Shown: in pieces, positions 28,944 through 39,128 of the stretch
Layout of the letters: each line of letters starts with the position of its first letter
How positions within the stretch are numbered: position 1 is the first letter of the stretch
From: Methyloceanibacter superfactus
GTDB taxonomy: Bacteria; Pseudomonadota; Alphaproteobacteria; Rhizobiales; Methyloligellaceae
Direction: 5' to 3'
DNA length: 64,000 nucleotides
Assembly: GCF_001723305.1 (NCBI RefSeq)
Contig: NZ_LPWF01000029.1
Location: 80,350 to 144,349, forward strand
Made by a program: the position numbers and the translations under genes
The notes under the pieces: model-generated
Told to the model about the DNA's origin: nothing
Seen by the model: only the letters and a program-made list of their open reading frames with translations
The model's database searches: none

Positions 28944-29369
28944 ATGGCGGCATACGATCCGGGCAACATCTTCGCCAAGATGCTGAAGGGCGAAATCCCC
29001 TGCCACAAGATCTACGAGGACGACGACACCCTCGCCTTCCTCGACATCATGCCGCGCACCGAAGGCCACGCGCTGGTCATCACCAAGGAGCCAGCGGCGG
29101 ACCTGTTCGCGGTCTCGCCCAAAGGGCTCGCCAAGCTCATGGCTGTCGTGCAGAAGCTCTCACCGAAGATCAAGCAGGCGGTCGGTGCCGACGGCGTGCT
29201 CATCCAGCAGTTCAATGGAGCGGCGGCCGGACAGACCGTGTTCCACCTCCACGTCCACATCGTGCCGGTCAAGGAAGGAGTCGCCCTGAAGCCGCATGCG
29301 GGCGACATGGCCGATCCAGCCGAGTTAGCCATGACGGCGGAGAATATCCGGAAGGTGCTGAGCGCCTAG
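28944..29369 (+). CDS. HIT family nucleotide hydrolase (histidine triad)
   Basis: 141 residues from the ATG at 28944, supported by GGAGGAAC. The HIT motif HLHVHIVPV is intact near residue 97, and NIFAKMLKGEIPCHKIYEDD is the usual N-terminus of the HinT/HIT group, which cleaves nucleoside phosphoramidates or similar. Its stop TAG is the second half of a CTAG shared with the stop of convergent clpA. Confidence 0.94.
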   Translation: MAAYDPGNIFAKMLKGEIPCHKIYEDDDTLAFLDIMPRTEGHALVITKEPAADLFAVSPKGLAKLMAVVQKLSPKIKQAVGADGVLIQQFNGAAAGQTVFHLHVHIVPVKEGVALKPHAGDMADPAELAMTAENIRKVLSA

Positions 29370-31807
29370 TCCTCGCCGAGAGGGACTTTCGGCACGGCGC
29401 TCGGGCTGGGCTTGGAGCCGCCGCGCGGCTTGCGGGTCTTCTTGGCGCGCGGCTTCGCCGCCTTAGCCGAGGTCTCGGTCCCCTCGGACTCGTCGTCCTC
29501 CGGATCGCGCGGCTTGATCGGCGCGTCGGCCTTGATGTACTCGAAGCCAAGCCCCTTCTCGCCGTCCTTCTCCTCGACCACCACGCGCACGGTGCCGCCA
29601 TCCTTCAGCGCGCCGAACAGGATCTCCTCGGCCAGCGGCTTCTTGATGTGCTCCTGGATCACGCGGGCGAGCGGACGGGCGCCGAACTTGTCGTCGTAGC
29701 CCTTCTCGGCCAGCCATTCATTTGGCTCCGGCGTCAGCTCGATGGTGATGTTGCGGTCGCTGAGCTGGGCCTCCAGCTGGAATACGAACTTCTCCACCAC
29801 CTGCGAGATGACTGCCGGCGGCAGCGCGCCGAACGGGATGATCGCGTCGAGCCGGTTGCGGAACTCCGGCGAGAACAGGCGGTTTATCGCCTCCTCGTCG
29901 TCGCCCTCGCGCTTGGACCGGTTGAAGCCGATGGCGGCCTTCGCCATGTCGGAAGCGCCGGCATTCGTGGTCATGATCAGGATCACGTTCTGGAAGTCGA
30001 CATGCTTGCCGTTGTGGTCGGTGAGCTTGCCGTGATCCATCACCTGCAACAGGATGTTGAACAGGTCCGGATGCGCCTTCTCGATCTCGTCCAGCAGCAG
30101 CACGCAATGCGGGTGCTGGTCGACGCCGTCGGTCAGCAGGCCGCCCTGGTCGAAGCCCACATAGCCGGGAGGCGCACCGATCAGGCGCGACACGGTATGG
30201 CGCTCCATGTACTCGCTCATGTCGAAGCGCAGCAGCTCGACGCCGAGCAGCGTCGCGAGCTGGCGGGCGACCTCAGTCTTACCCACGCCCGTGGGGCCTG
30301 AGAACATGTAGTTGCCGATCGGCTTGCCCGGCTCGCGAAGGCCCGCACGCGACAGCTTGATCGCCGCGCCCAGCGCCTCAATGGCCTTGTCCTGGCCGAA
30401 CACCACGCGCTTCAGATCCTCATCGATGCCGCGCAGCACCTCGGCGTCGGTCTTGGAGATCGTCTTGGGCGGAATCCGCGCCATGGTGGCGATGGTCGAC
30501 TCCACCTCCTTGACGCCGATGGTCTTGCGCCGCTGACGCTCAGGGACGAGCATCTGCGAGGCGCCGCTCTCGTCGATGACGTCGATCGCCTTATCCGGCA
30601 GCTTGCGGTCGTGGATGTATTTCGCCGACAGCTCCACCGCGGATTTGATCGCCTGGTTCGTATAGCGGACGCGGTGGAAGTCCTCGAAATAGGGCTTCAG
30701 CCCCTTCAGAATCTCGATGGCGTCCGGCACCGACGGCTCGTTGACGTCGATCTTCTGGAAGCGCCGGACGAGCGCCCGGTCCTTCTCGAAATGCTGGCGG
30801 TATTCCTTGTAGGTCGTCGAGCCGATGCAGCGCAGCGTGCCCGACTGAAGCGCCGGCTTCAGGAGGTTGGATGCATCCCATGCGCCGCCGGAGGTGGCCC
30901 CAGCCCCGATCACCGTGTGGATCTCGTCGATGAACATGATGGCGCCGGGATAGTTCTCGATCTCGCGCATCACCGCCTTCAGCCGCTCCTCGAAATCGCC
31001 GCGATAGCGGGTGCCGGCGAGCAACGCGCCCATGTCGAGCTGGAAGATGGTGGCGTCCATCAGGACCTCCGGCACATCGCCCATGACGATGCGCCGCGCC
31101 AAGCCCTCGGCGATGGCCGTCTTGCCCACGCCGGGATCGCCCACGAAGAGCGGGTTGTTCTTCTGCCGGCGGCACAGCACCTGGATGGTGCGCTGGATCT
31201 CGGGCCCGCGCCCGATCAGCGGGTCGATGCGGCCCGACCGCGCCTTCTGATTCAGGTTGATGCAATAGACCTCGAGCGCATCGGCGCCGCGCTTCTTCTC
31301 ATCCCCGCCTTCGACCGTGGCCGCGTCGTCGTCGACGCCCCGCACGGTGCGCGGCTCCGACGCCCCGCCCCGCTTGGCGATGCCGTGGCTAATATAGTTG
31401 ACCGCGTCGAAGCGGGTCATGTGCTGCTCTTGCAGGAAGAACGCGGCATGGCTCTCCCGCTCGGCGAAGATGGCGACGAGCACGTTGGCTCCCGTCACCT
31501 CCTCGCGGCCGGAGGACTGCACATGCGCCACGGCGCGGTGGATCACCCGCTGGAAGCCCGCCGTCGGCTGGGCATCGCCGTGGGTGTCGAGCACCAGGCC
31601 CGAAAGCTCGTTGTCGAGATAGCCGGTCAGCTTGTCACGCAGCAGGTCGAGGTCGACGTCGCAGGCACGCATGACCGCGGCGGCGTCGCGGTCGTCCACC
31701 AACGACAGCAGCAGATGCTCCAGGGTGGCGTATTCGTGGCTGCGCTCGTTTGCATACTGCAGAGCGCGCCTCAAAGCCTGCTCAAGACTGGTCGAAAACG
31801 AAGCCAC
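29366..31807 (-). CDS. clpA: ATP-dependent Clp protease ATP-binding subunit ClpA
   Basis: 813 residues, two AAA+ modules. The N-terminal Clp_N repeats bind ClpS; Walker A motifs are [15 protein letters not shown] and [15 protein letters not shown], with Walker [13 protein letters not shown] and [12 protein letters not shown]. ClpA unfolds substrates for ClpP. The C-terminus has an Arg/Lys/Pro-rich extension (about 40 residues) beyond the usual end. It is 6 bp downstream of clpS. The frame is uninterrupted, so not all long genes here carry errors. Confidence 0.98.
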   Translation of the reverse strand: MASFSTSLEQALRRALQYANERSHEYATLEHLLLSLVDDRDAAAVMRACDVDLDLLRDKLTGYLDNELSGLVLDTHGDAQPTAGFQRVIHRAVAHVQSSGREEVTGANVLVAIFAERESHAAFFLQEQHMTRFDAVNYISHGIAKRGGASEPRTVRGVDDDAATVEGGDEKKRGADALEVYCINLNQKARSGRIDPLIGRGPEIQRTIQVLCRRQKNNPLFVGDPGVGKTAIAEGLARRIVMGDVPEVLMDATIFQLDMGALLAGTRYRGDFEERLKAVMREIENYPGAIMFIDEIHTVIGAGATSGGAWDASNLLKPALQSGTLRCIGSTTYKEYRQHFEKDRALVRRFQKIDVNEPSVPDAIEILKGLKPYFEDFHRVRYTNQAIKSAVELSAKYIHDRKLPDKAIDVIDESGASQMLVPERQRRKTIGVKEVESTIATMARIPPKTISKTDAEVLRGIDEDLKRVVFGQDKAIEALGAAIKLSRAGLREPGKPIGNYMFSGPTGVGKTEVARQLATLLGVELLRFDMSEYMERHTVSRLIGAPPGYVGFDQGGLLTDGVDQHPHCVLLLDEIEKAHPDLFNILLQVMDHGKLTDHNGKHVDFQNVILIMTTNAGASDMAKAAIGFNRSKREGDDEEAINRLFSPEFRNRLDAIIPFGALPPAVISQVVEKFVFQLEAQLSDRNITIELTPEPNEWLAEKGYDDKFGARPLARVIQEHIKKPLAEEILFGALKDGGTVRVVVEEKDGEKGLGFEYIKADAPIKPRDPEDDESEGTETSAKAAKPRAKKTRKPRGGSKPSPSAVPKVPLGED

Positions 31808-31813
31808 TGATTC

Positions 31814-32143
31814 CTACTCTTTCTCCATCGTACACTGCAGCGGGTGCTCGTGTTGACGGGCGAAACTCGTCACCTGCGCTACCTTAGTCTCGGCCACCTC
31901 GTAAGTGTAGACCCCGCAGATACCCACGCCCTTTTGATGCACGTGGAGCATGATCCGGGTCGCCTCCTCCGGAGGCTTGTTGAAAAACCGCTCAAGCACA
32001 TACACGACGAAATCCATCGGCGTGTAGTCGTCGTTGAGGAGCATCACCTTGTAGAGGCTTGGCCGTTTGGTCTTCGGCCGCGTCTTGGTGACGATATGGG
32101 TGCCGGTGTCGTCGTCCCGGCGATTGTCGCCGTTTCGCGCCAT
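31814..32143 (-). CDS. clpS: ATP-dependent Clp protease adaptor ClpS
   Basis: 109 residues. ClpS delivers N-degron substrates to ClpA. The binding pocket region [25 protein letters not shown] and [22 protein letters not shown] are present. The N-terminal 30 residues are a charged, probably flexible extension, typical for alphaproteobacteria. First gene of clpS-clpA; the phasin terminator at 32309 isolates it from upstream transcription. Confidence 0.97.
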   Translation of the reverse strand: MARNGDNRRDDDTGTHIVTKTRPKTKRPSLYKVMLLNDDYTPMDFVVYVLERFFNKPPEEATRIMLHVHQKGVGICGVYTYEVAETKVAQVTSFARQHEHPLQCTMEKE

Positions 32144-32308
32144 CGTCAGCCTCTATGTGGCGTCGCGTGTGCCATCTGCCAAGGGAGCGCTATTCGCTCG
32201 TTCAAAGAAAACCCATGCTGGATGCATCTTAACGTCATCGGACGAGTCCCGGCAAACTGACCGGTTGCCTCAGGCTAGCATAGAGGGAGTTGCCGACAGG
32301 AAAACGGC

Positions 32309-32345
32309 AAAAAAAAAGACCCGGGGCGCGAACCCCGGGTCTTTT
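32309..32345 (-). terminator. rho-independent terminator of the phasin gene
   Basis: A perfect 9-bp stem GACCCGGGG/CCCCGGGTC (32318-32326 with 32333-32341) encloses a 6-base loop. It is preceded on the plus strand by nine A and followed by four T. Read on the minus strand the nine T follow the hairpin, 28 bp after the phasin stop. The A/T symmetry could also let it work on the plus strand. Confidence 0.9.
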
Positions 32346-32373
32346 CATTTGGGAAAAGGTGGAGCGCGATTCG

Positions 32374-32706
32374 CTACGCAGCCTTCTTGGTCATGGCAGC
32401 CTCGACCGGCTTGTAGGCATCCTTGGCCAGGCCGACATACATCTCGCCGATCTTGGACATCTCGGCCATGTAGGTGTCATAGGCCTTCTTGGCGAACTGA
32501 GACTGAATCTCGATAGCCTGCTCGACAGACTTGGCGCCGACGAGCTGCTCGAAAGCGCGAGTGGAGTCCTCGAACGCCTTCTTGGAATAGTCGGTCATCT
32601 CAGCGGCAATGGCCTGGAAACCCTTGTTCATCTCACCGAATGAACGGACATAGGCATCGAAACCGTCTTTGCCTACTTTCTGGAACTCTTCAAAACCTTT
32701 GAGCAT
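32374..32706 (-). CDS. phasin family protein
   Basis: 110 residues from the ATG at 32706, with AAGAGGGG upstream. Entirely helical and charged; the phasin signature region is FEDSTRAFEQLVGAKSVEQAIEIQ followed by FAKKAYDTYMAEMSKIGEMY, ending EAAMTKKAA. Phasins coat polyhydroxyalkanoate granules. Two TGCA-N-TGCA elements upstream look like operators of the PHA-responsive repressor PhaR, and a strong terminator follows. Monocistronic. Confidence 0.92.
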   Translation of the reverse strand: MLKGFEEFQKVGKDGFDAYVRSFGEMNKGFQAIAAEMTDYSKKAFEDSTRAFEQLVGAKSVEQAIEIQSQFAKKAYDTYMAEMSKIGEMYVGLAKDAYKPVEAAMTKKAA

Positions 32707-32756
32707 GGGGCCCTCTTCTGGGATAGAGAATTGCTGCGAACGCGAAAGCATATATA

Positions 32757-32803
32757 TGCAATGCACAAAAAACGTCAATGGCAAATTTTTGCACTGCACA
32801 AAA
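32757..32803. promoter_or_regulatory. paired TGCA-N-TGCA elements, likely PhaR operators
   Basis: The 14-mer TGCAATGCACAAAA begins at 32757 and TGCACTGCACAAAA at 32790. They share 13 of 14 bases and lie 33 bp apart, about three helical turns, on the same face. TGC-rich palindromes of this type upstream of phasin genes are known targets of PhaR in alphaproteobacteria. The repeat is seen directly; the protein is inferred. Confidence 0.75.
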
Positions 32804-32961
32804 CCTTCGCTTAACGCTTTGGCAATAGCCAGATTTTAGCCTGCTCCATTCACCACCCTGGCTCCCCGCGGACGGCGCGGTCGGCGCGGGCCAGAAGGTC
32901 GGGCGCGCATAGGAAATGCGCGGGGGAAGGTCGTCAAACGGGGGGAGGCTCACGCCTTCGA

Positions 32962-34284
32962 GTGTTCGTGGAAGTCCTTAGAGTTCGAGTATGGGCGCCG
33001 TTGCGCCGGTTCGTCTGCCTTAAGCTTGTGCTGTTGCTCAGCCTTGGAGCGGTGCTCACGCCTATAAACCAGGCCGCCGCCGCGAGCGCCGTCAAGGCAG
33101 CCATCATCGTCGACATGAACTCCGGCAGCGTCCTCTACACACAGGCGCCCGATGCCCTCCGCTCGCCGGCATCGCTCACCAAGATCATGACGCTTTACAT
33201 CCTGTTCGCCTATTTGCGCGCCGGGAAGGTCACTTACGACACCGACCTTAAGGTCTCCGCCCACGCGGCGAGCCAGTCGCCCACCAAGCTCGGCCTGAAG
33301 CCCGGCTCGACCATCAAGGTCGTTGACGCCATCAAGGCCCTGGTGACCAAGTCGGCCAACGACGCCGCCGCCACCATCGCCGAAAATCTCGGGGGCACCG
33401 AGGAGAACTTCGCCCGGATGATGACCCAGACGGCGCGCAACCTCGGCATGAAGAACACCACCTTCCGCAATGCGTCGGGCCTGCCCAACGACGAGCAGCT
33501 GACCACGGCGCGGGACATGGCCATTCTCGCCACCCACGTGATGAAGGATTATCCGGAATATTACGGGCACTTCGAAACCCGCTACTTCACCTACAAGGGC
33601 CGCAAGTACCGCAACCACAATCGGCTGTTGTTCGGCTACAAGGGCACCGACGGCATCAAGACCGGCTACACGCGGGCCAGCGGCTTCAACCTGACCGCCT
33701 CGGTGAAGCGCGGCGACAAACATCTGGTCGGCGTGGTCCTCGGCGGCCGCACTGGCGCTCAACGCGATGCCGCCATGCGCGCGCTCTTCGACCAGCACTG
33801 GGCCAAGGCTCGAGCGGGAAGTCCTCGGCAAGCTCGCTGATCGCCTCCCTCATGGGCTCGTCTTCCCCGCCGCCGCCCTCCAGGAAACCCGCTTTCGCCC
33901 TCGCCGCTGCGACCCCGTCCATGCTTCTCGGCGGGCCACAGGAAGAAGGCGACGCCAGCGGTCCGGGAGACAGCGTCCCGGCGAGCCTGTCGCCCAACCG
34001 CCCGGCGCCCCGCAACGCCGCCAGATCCACGCAGCCGATGGGACAGTTCCATGTCCAGGTCGCGCCTACACCTCGCTATCCGATGCCCAGAACCGCCTCG
34101 GCATGGTTCGCCAACGGGCGCCTCGGTGCTCGACGGGCACATTCCCTTCGTCGCCACCTTCACCAAGGGCAGCACGGAATGGTATCGCGCGCGCTTCGCC
34201 GGCTTCTCCAAGTCCGATTCACAGTCGGCCTGCGCGGCCCTGAAGCGCATGTCGCTCGACTGCATCGCCATGGCGGCCGAATAG
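32962..34284 (+). CDS. D-alanyl-D-alanine carboxypeptidase with SPOR domain, three frameshifts
   Basis: About 441 residues. A signal-like N-terminus (LKLVLLLSLGAVL) precedes the penicillin-binding serine hydrolase domain: SLTK (SxxK), KSANDAA (SxN), and the KTG motif in GIKTGYTRASGF. This trims pentapeptides in peptidoglycan. After repairing three missing bases (near 33813, 34061, 34122) the frame continues through a Ser/Pro linker (SSSPPPPS) to a SPOR domain: HVQVGAYTSLSDAQNRL ... RARFAGFSKSD. The usual ORF end at 33840 would remove this domain. GTG start; alternatives nearby cannot be excluded. Confidence 0.88.
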
Positions 34285-34307
34285 ACCGTCACATGCCCCG
34301 GGCCGGT

Positions 34308-35017
34308 CTAGCCGCCCAGCAGCACTTCCTTGGCTTCGTTGATCCGCGCCGCGAGATAGGTGGAGCCGCCCTGGTCGGGATGCATCTTCATCATCAGCCG
34401 CCGGTGGGCTTGTCTGATGTCCTCATCGGACGCCTCGGGTCCGACCTCGAGCACGGCCCGGGCCTCTTCCGCGGTCATGCCGCCCTTGGCCCGCGCGCGG
34501 CCACGTCTCGCCCTGGCGGCGCCGTCCTCGTCCTCAGCTCTGTCGCGCCATCCGGCCAAGCGCCAGTCGAGATAAGCTCCATGAGCGCGGCCTCTTTCAG
34601 CCCGTCCATCTCGAACTCCTGGTAGAGCTCGACCGCCTCCCGATCGCTGAGGGATGACAGGGTGCGGCCGGCGAACCGTCCCACCAGGCACCTGCCGTCC
34701 ATTTGGCCGGTGTCGTGATCGAGCTGCATTTCGAGCCGCTCGGTACCCACTTGCGACGTCTGCCCCGGCGACTTCTGTGACGACCCGAGAATGCCGCCGA
34801 GACCGCGCCCGCCGACGAGCGCCAGGCCGAAGGCGGCCAGGGGAATGGCCAGGGGCAGTGCGCCGCGGATGACCAGGAAGCCCGCTGCCGCCAACGCGGC
34901 GACGCCGCCGCCTTTCCGCAAGACCACGGCGAGCTTTCGCGCATCGAGGCTCGTCACGAGCCGTGCGCCGAGGACGATCAGCACGAGGAGTGCGCAGCCG
35001 GCGAGGAAATAGACCAT
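34308..35017 (-). CDS. membrane-anchored J-domain protein, frameshifted
   Basis: About 237 residues. Two N-terminal hydrophobic segments (MVYFLAGCALLVLIVLGARLV; FLVIRGALPLAIPLAAFGLALVGG) are followed by a charged middle and a C-terminal J domain with the HPD motif in MKMHPDQGGS. It would stimulate DnaK at the membrane. One G is missing near 34578 (GAGCT for GAGGCT), joining LMEAYLDWRLAGWRD in the second frame. The 12 bp to the VWA gene and same strand suggest an operon. Confidence 0.82.
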
Positions 35018-35029
35018 GTCAGCCGCCCA

Positions 35030-35773
35030 TCAGCCGAGCTGCTCGAGCAGGCGCACCGCCGCGCCGCTTCGCGTCTCGTCGCTGAGATGTTGCAGAGCCT
35101 TGCGGCCGCCGCTGGCATAGACGGCCACCGCGGTCAGCAACTCGCGCAGCTGGGCCGAGGAGCCCGCATCGAACCGGCAATAAGCGCCGCGCGACAGCCG
35201 CGCGATCTCCTTGAAGGCACGGGCGGCGCGGGAATCGTGGCCTTCCTGGAACAGGAACACCGGCACGCCGACGAGCCCGAGCTCGCCCGCGAGTTGACTG
35301 AGATCGTCGATATTCTCCTCCATGCAATCGCCCACATAGACGAGCGCGTTCACTTTCGTCTTCTGGGTCTCGCTGCGTGCATGGGTCAGAACCTTGCGGA
35401 TCTGCGTGTGGCCGCCTTCGCAATGAACCTGGCGCATCAGGCGCGCGAGCGCGTCCGGATCGCCGACCCAGCGGCTGGTCTGACATTCGTTGAAGCCACG
35501 GAAATAGACGAGTTGCACGTCGAGGCCACCCACCTCTTTCACTGCGCGAAACATCTCGCTCTGGAGCGTCAACGCGAGATCCCAGGAGGGCTGACGGCTC
35601 ATGGTGGCGTCCATCGCGAAGATCAGCCGCCCGCGCCCGGAAGCCGCCGGCTGAAGCGTACGCACCTGCTTCAGGAACGCATCGACTTCCGCGCTGGAGG
35701 CCGGCTTGCGGGCCATCTCGCCGCTCGCCGTCTTCGCTGGAGCCTTTCGCTCCGCTGATTTGGGCTCGGACAT
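35030..35773 (-). CDS. VWA domain-containing protein
   Basis: 247 residues. After a Lys/Ala-rich N-terminus the von Willebrand A fold begins near residue 48: LIFAMDATMSRQPSWD supplies a MIDAS-like DxTxS site, with ALVYVGDCMEENIDDL and FRGFNECQTSRWVGDPD further on. No signal, so cytosolic. VWA proteins bind partners through the metal site; the adjacent membrane J-domain protein is the obvious candidate. The biological role is not known to me. Confidence 0.85.
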   Translation of the reverse strand: MSEPKSAERKAPAKTASGEMARKPASSAEVDAFLKQVRTLQPAASGRGRLIFAMDATMSRQPSWDLALTLQSEMFRAVKEVGGLDVQLVYFRGFNECQTSRWVGDPDALARLMRQVHCEGGHTQIRKVLTHARSETQKTKVNALVYVGDCMEENIDDLSQLAGELGLVGVPVFLFQEGHDSRAARAFKEIARLSRGAYCRFDAGSSAQLRELLTAVAVYASGGRKALQHLSDETRSGAAVRLLEQLG

Positions 35774-35888
35774 CTTTAAGCTCTACCGGAACCGGTCTCC
35801 GTCATGCCGCTCAAACTCCACGGCAAATCTAGTCTCCCCCTATAGATGGACCCTTAACCGGCCCCCGACAATGCCACCCTGTTCGCCG

Positions 35889-38800
35889 CTACTCGTCGCC
35901 GCCGGCCGCGAGCAGGCTCGCATTGCCGCCCGATGCCGTGAGGTCCGTCGTGCGCACGCGCTCCACGGCAAAGGCTTCCGTATAGCGGGGGGCGCCGGCC
36001 TTGGGCCCGGTGCCCGACAGCCCCTCGCCGCCGAAGGGCTGCACGCCCACCACGGCGCCGATTTGGTTCCGGTTGACGTAGAAATTGCCGACCTTGACCC
36101 GCGCCGCCACGAAGTCGGCCGTCGCCTTGATCCGGCTGTGCAGACCGAGGGTCAGGCCGTAGCCCATCCGGTTGATGGCTTCGCAGACATCGCCCAGCCG
36201 CTCCCCGTCGAAGCGGACCACATGCAGGATTGGCCCGAACACTTCTTTCTCCAGCACGGCGATGTCGGGGATCTCATAGATGGCGGGGGTCACGAAGCTG
36301 CCGGCGGCATGGCGTTCGCTCAAGGGCAAGTCGAGCAGCTCACGGTGCTGCCCCCGCATCTTGGCCTTATGGGCTTCCAGCATCGTCTTGGCCTCCGCAT
36401 CGATCACGGGGCCGATATCGATCGCGTAGTCGAACGGATCGCCGACGCTGAGCTCCCGCGCCGCGCCGATCAGCATCTCCAGCGTACCGTCGGCGATGTC
36501 CTCTTGCAGGAACAGCACGCGGAGCGCCGAGCAGCGCTGCCCGGCGCTGTCGAAGGCGGAGGCGAGCGCATCGTCAACCACCTGCTCGGGCAGAGCCGAG
36601 GAGTCCACGATCATGGCGTTTGAGCCGCCGGTCTCGGCGATCAGCTTGGCGATCGGCCCGTCGCGGGCGGCGAGCGCCCGGTTGATGGCAAGGCCGGTGT
36701 CGGTGCCGCCGGTGAAGACGACGCCGTCCGCGCGGATCGGCGACCAACGCGGCGCCGGTGACCGCGCCGCGTCCGGGCAAGAGATGCAGCAGGTCACCCG
36801 GAATGCCGCCCGATGCAGCAGCCGCACCGCATGGGCAGCCGTCAGCGGTGTCTGCTCGGCCGGCTTCGCCACCACCGCATTGCCGGCGGCCAGCGCACCG
36901 GCAATCTGGCCGGTGAAGATGGCGAGCGGGAAGTTCCACGGCGAGATGGCCGCGAACACGCCGCGCCCGTGCAAAGCAATCTCGTTTCGCTCGCCGGTGG
37001 GGCCAACGAGCACCCGTGGCATCTCAAACTTGGCACGGGCTTCCGCCGCGTAGTAGCGAAGGAAGTCCACCGCCTCTCTGAGTTCGGCTTGCGCGCTGAC
37101 GAGCGTCTTGCCCGCCTCCCGCACCATGAGCGCCATCAACCGCGCGCGATCCGCCTCGAACAAATCCGCAGCCCGCTCGAGCGCCTCCGCCCGCTTCACG
37201 CCGCCTGTCCGGTCCCAAGCCTCGCACGCCGCTTTCGCCGCCGTGAGCGCCGCGTCCATGGTCTCGGGATCGGCATTCCGGTAGGTGCCGGCGACGATCC
37301 GGTTGTCCTGGGGCGATCCGATCTCGACCACCTCGCCCCCCGTCTCGATCTCCTGTCCTGAAACGATGGGGTTCGCCGTGGCCGGCGCCTTCAGCGCCTC
37401 GCCCATGACCCCGAGCAAGGGCGCGCGGATCGACGGCTCCCATAAGGCAAGGCCGAGACTGTTCTTGCGGGCCGGGGCGAAGAGCTTCGGCGGCGGCGGG
37501 ATCGACGGGTTGGCCTTCTCGCGGAGAGCCGCCGCCTTCTCGACTGGGTCGGCGACGATGGCGGTGATAGGGGCTTCGTCGTCCGCCAAGCGATTGACGA
37601 AGGAGGTGTTGGCGCCGTTTTCCAGGAGTCGCCGCACGAGGTAAGCGAGCAGATCCCGATGGCCACCGACCGGCGCATATATACGGCACGGCTTTCCCAG
37701 CCCTTCCGGATGCACCACCTCGCGATGCAGCGCCTGCCCCATGCCGTAGAGCCGCTGGAACTCATACGGACGGTTCCCGGCAAGCTCGGCCACGGCCGCG
37801 ATCGTGTGGGCATTATGGGTGGCGAATTGCGGATAGAAGCAGTCGGGCCGCGCCAGCAGCGCTTTCGCCGCCGCCAAATAGCCCCGTCGTGTCACCTTGC
37901 GCGTGAACACCGGATAGTCCGCGAGACCCGCTTCTTGCGCCCATTTTATCTCGCTGTCCCAATAGGCGCCCTTGACCAGACGGACCGGGATGCGGCGCCC
38001 CGTCGCCTCCGCCACGTCCGCGAGCCAATCGATCAGCGGCAGTGCCCGCTTCGAATAGGCCTGAACCGCGAGCCCGAGCCCGTTCCAGCCGGCAAGCGCG
38101 GGATCGGTGAACAGGGGTTCGAGCATGGCGAGCGACAGGTCGAGCCGCTCCGCCTCCTCCGCGTCGATGGTGAGCGGCAGCCAGGCCGCGCGCATGGCGC
38201 CGGCAAGCTCGGTGAGACGCGGCACCAGTTCCGCCTGCAACCGCGCTTCCTGCGACGGGTGATAGCGTGGGTGGAGCGCCGAGAGCTTCACCGATAGGCC
38301 GGGCCTTTGGTGCAGCACGTCGTCGGTCCGGTCCGGAGGATCGCCGGCCCAATCCGCAATGGCCGTCACCGCCGCATCGTAGCGTGCCGTATAGCGCCGG
38401 GCGTCGTCCTCGGTGCGCGCCGCCTCGCCCAGCATGTCGAATGAAAAGCGATAGCCCTCCCCGGCGTCGTCCTCGGCATTCTCGAGCGCCGCCTCGATGG
38501 TCTCTCCCAGCACGAACTGGTTGCCGAGGATGCGCATGGCCTGCCGCAACGCCTGGCGGATCACCGGCTCGCCGCTCCTCCCGATCAGCCGTTGCACCAG
38601 ACTTGCAAGGTCGTTGCCTTTGCCCTCGCCCCAGTCGACCACATGCCCCGTGAGCATCAGGCCCCAGGTCGAGGCGTTGACCATCACGGACTCGGACTGG
38701 CCGAGATGACGCGCCCAATCGCCTGAGCCGATGGTGCCCGCGATCAGCCGATCGGCCGTGGCGGCGTCGGGAATGCGCAGCAGCGCCTCGGCGAGACAGA

Positions 38801-39059
38801 GCAACAGCACGCCCTCCTCGCTCGACAGCCCATACTCGTGGAGAAAGGAGTCGACGCCGCCGGACTCATGCCGGCCGGCCCGCGCCGCCTCGACGAGCCG
38901 CGTTGCGACCGCCGCGATACGGCCCCGCTCGGCGCCGCTGAACCGCGCGCGCGCAATCAGCGCCTCGACCAGCCTGCCTTCGTCCGCCAGCAAGGCTTCG
39001 CCGATGGCTTGCGTTGGCAATTGGGTCATGGCGGCGATGTCGGCCTCGGGCTCGCCCAT
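35889..39059 (-). CDS. putA: bifunctional proline dehydrogenase / L-glutamate gamma-semialdehyde dehydrogenase PutA
   Basis: 1056 codons. The FAD-dependent PRODH barrel (about 180-480, with RLVKGAYWDSEIKWAQ) oxidises proline to P5C. The NAD-dependent aldehyde dehydrogenase half (about 540-1030) makes glutamate, with ISPWNFPLAIFTG, LIAETGGSNAMIV and the catalytic Cys in DSAGQRCSALRVL. There is no N-terminal ribbon-helix-helix, so it should not autoregulate by DNA binding. Residues around 755-778 are scrambled by compensating indels near 36807 and 36735. Divergent from panC. Confidence 0.95.
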   Translation of the reverse strand: MGEPEADIAAMTQLPTQAIGEALLADEGRLVEALIARARFSGAERGRIAAVATRLVEAARAGRHESGGVDSFLHEYGLSSEEGVLLLCLAEALLRIPDAATADRLIAGTIGSGDWARHLGQSESVMVNASTWGLMLTGHVVDWGEGKGNDLASLVQRLIGRSGEPVIRQALRQAMRILGNQFVLGETIEAALENAEDDAGEGYRFSFDMLGEAARTEDDARRYTARYDAAVTAIADWAGDPPDRTDDVLHQRPGLSVKLSALHPRYHPSQEARLQAELVPRLTELAGAMRAAWLPLTIDAEEAERLDLSLAMLEPLFTDPALAGWNGLGLAVQAYSKRALPLIDWLADVAEATGRRIPVRLVKGAYWDSEIKWAQEAGLADYPVFTRKVTRRGYLAAAKALLARPDCFYPQFATHNAHTIAAVAELAGNRPYEFQRLYGMGQALHREVVHPEGLGKPCRIYAPVGGHRDLLAYLVRRLLENGANTSFVNRLADDEAPITAIVADPVEKAAALREKANPSIPPPPKLFAPARKNSLGLALWEPSIRAPLLGVMGEALKAPATANPIVSGQEIETGGEVVEIGSPQDNRIVAGTYRNADPETMDAALTAAKAACEAWDRTGGVKRAEALERAADLFEADRARLMALMVREAGKTLVSAQAELREAVDFLRYYAAEARAKFEMPRVLVGPTGERNEIALHGRGVFAAISPWNFPLAIFTGQIAGALAAGNAVVAKPAEQTPLTAAHAVRLLHRAAFRVTCCISCPDAARSPAPRWSPIRADGVVFTGGTDTGLAINRALAARDGPIAKLIAETGGSNAMIVDSSALPEQVVDDALASAFDSAGQRCSALRVLFLQEDIADGTLEMLIGAARELSVGDPFDYAIDIGPVIDAEAKTMLEAHKAKMRGQHRELLDLPLSERHAAGSFVTPAIYEIPDIAVLEKEVFGPILHVVRFDGERLGDVCEAINRMGYGLTLGLHSRIKATADFVAARVKVGNFYVNRNQIGAVVGVQPFGGEGLSGTGPKAGAPRYTEAFAVERVRTTDLTASGGNASLLAAGGDE

Positions 39060-39128
39060 GCGTCCAATTTAGACCTTCCAGCCCCGTCCTACGAGACGCT
39101 ATGGTCGCTGCCCGCTGGAGACCCGCCG

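Noticed and set aside
28907..30301. 464-residue plus-strand frame across the HIT gene and clpA
   Set aside because: Alternate frame of HIT fused to antisense of clpA; both real genes are unambiguous.
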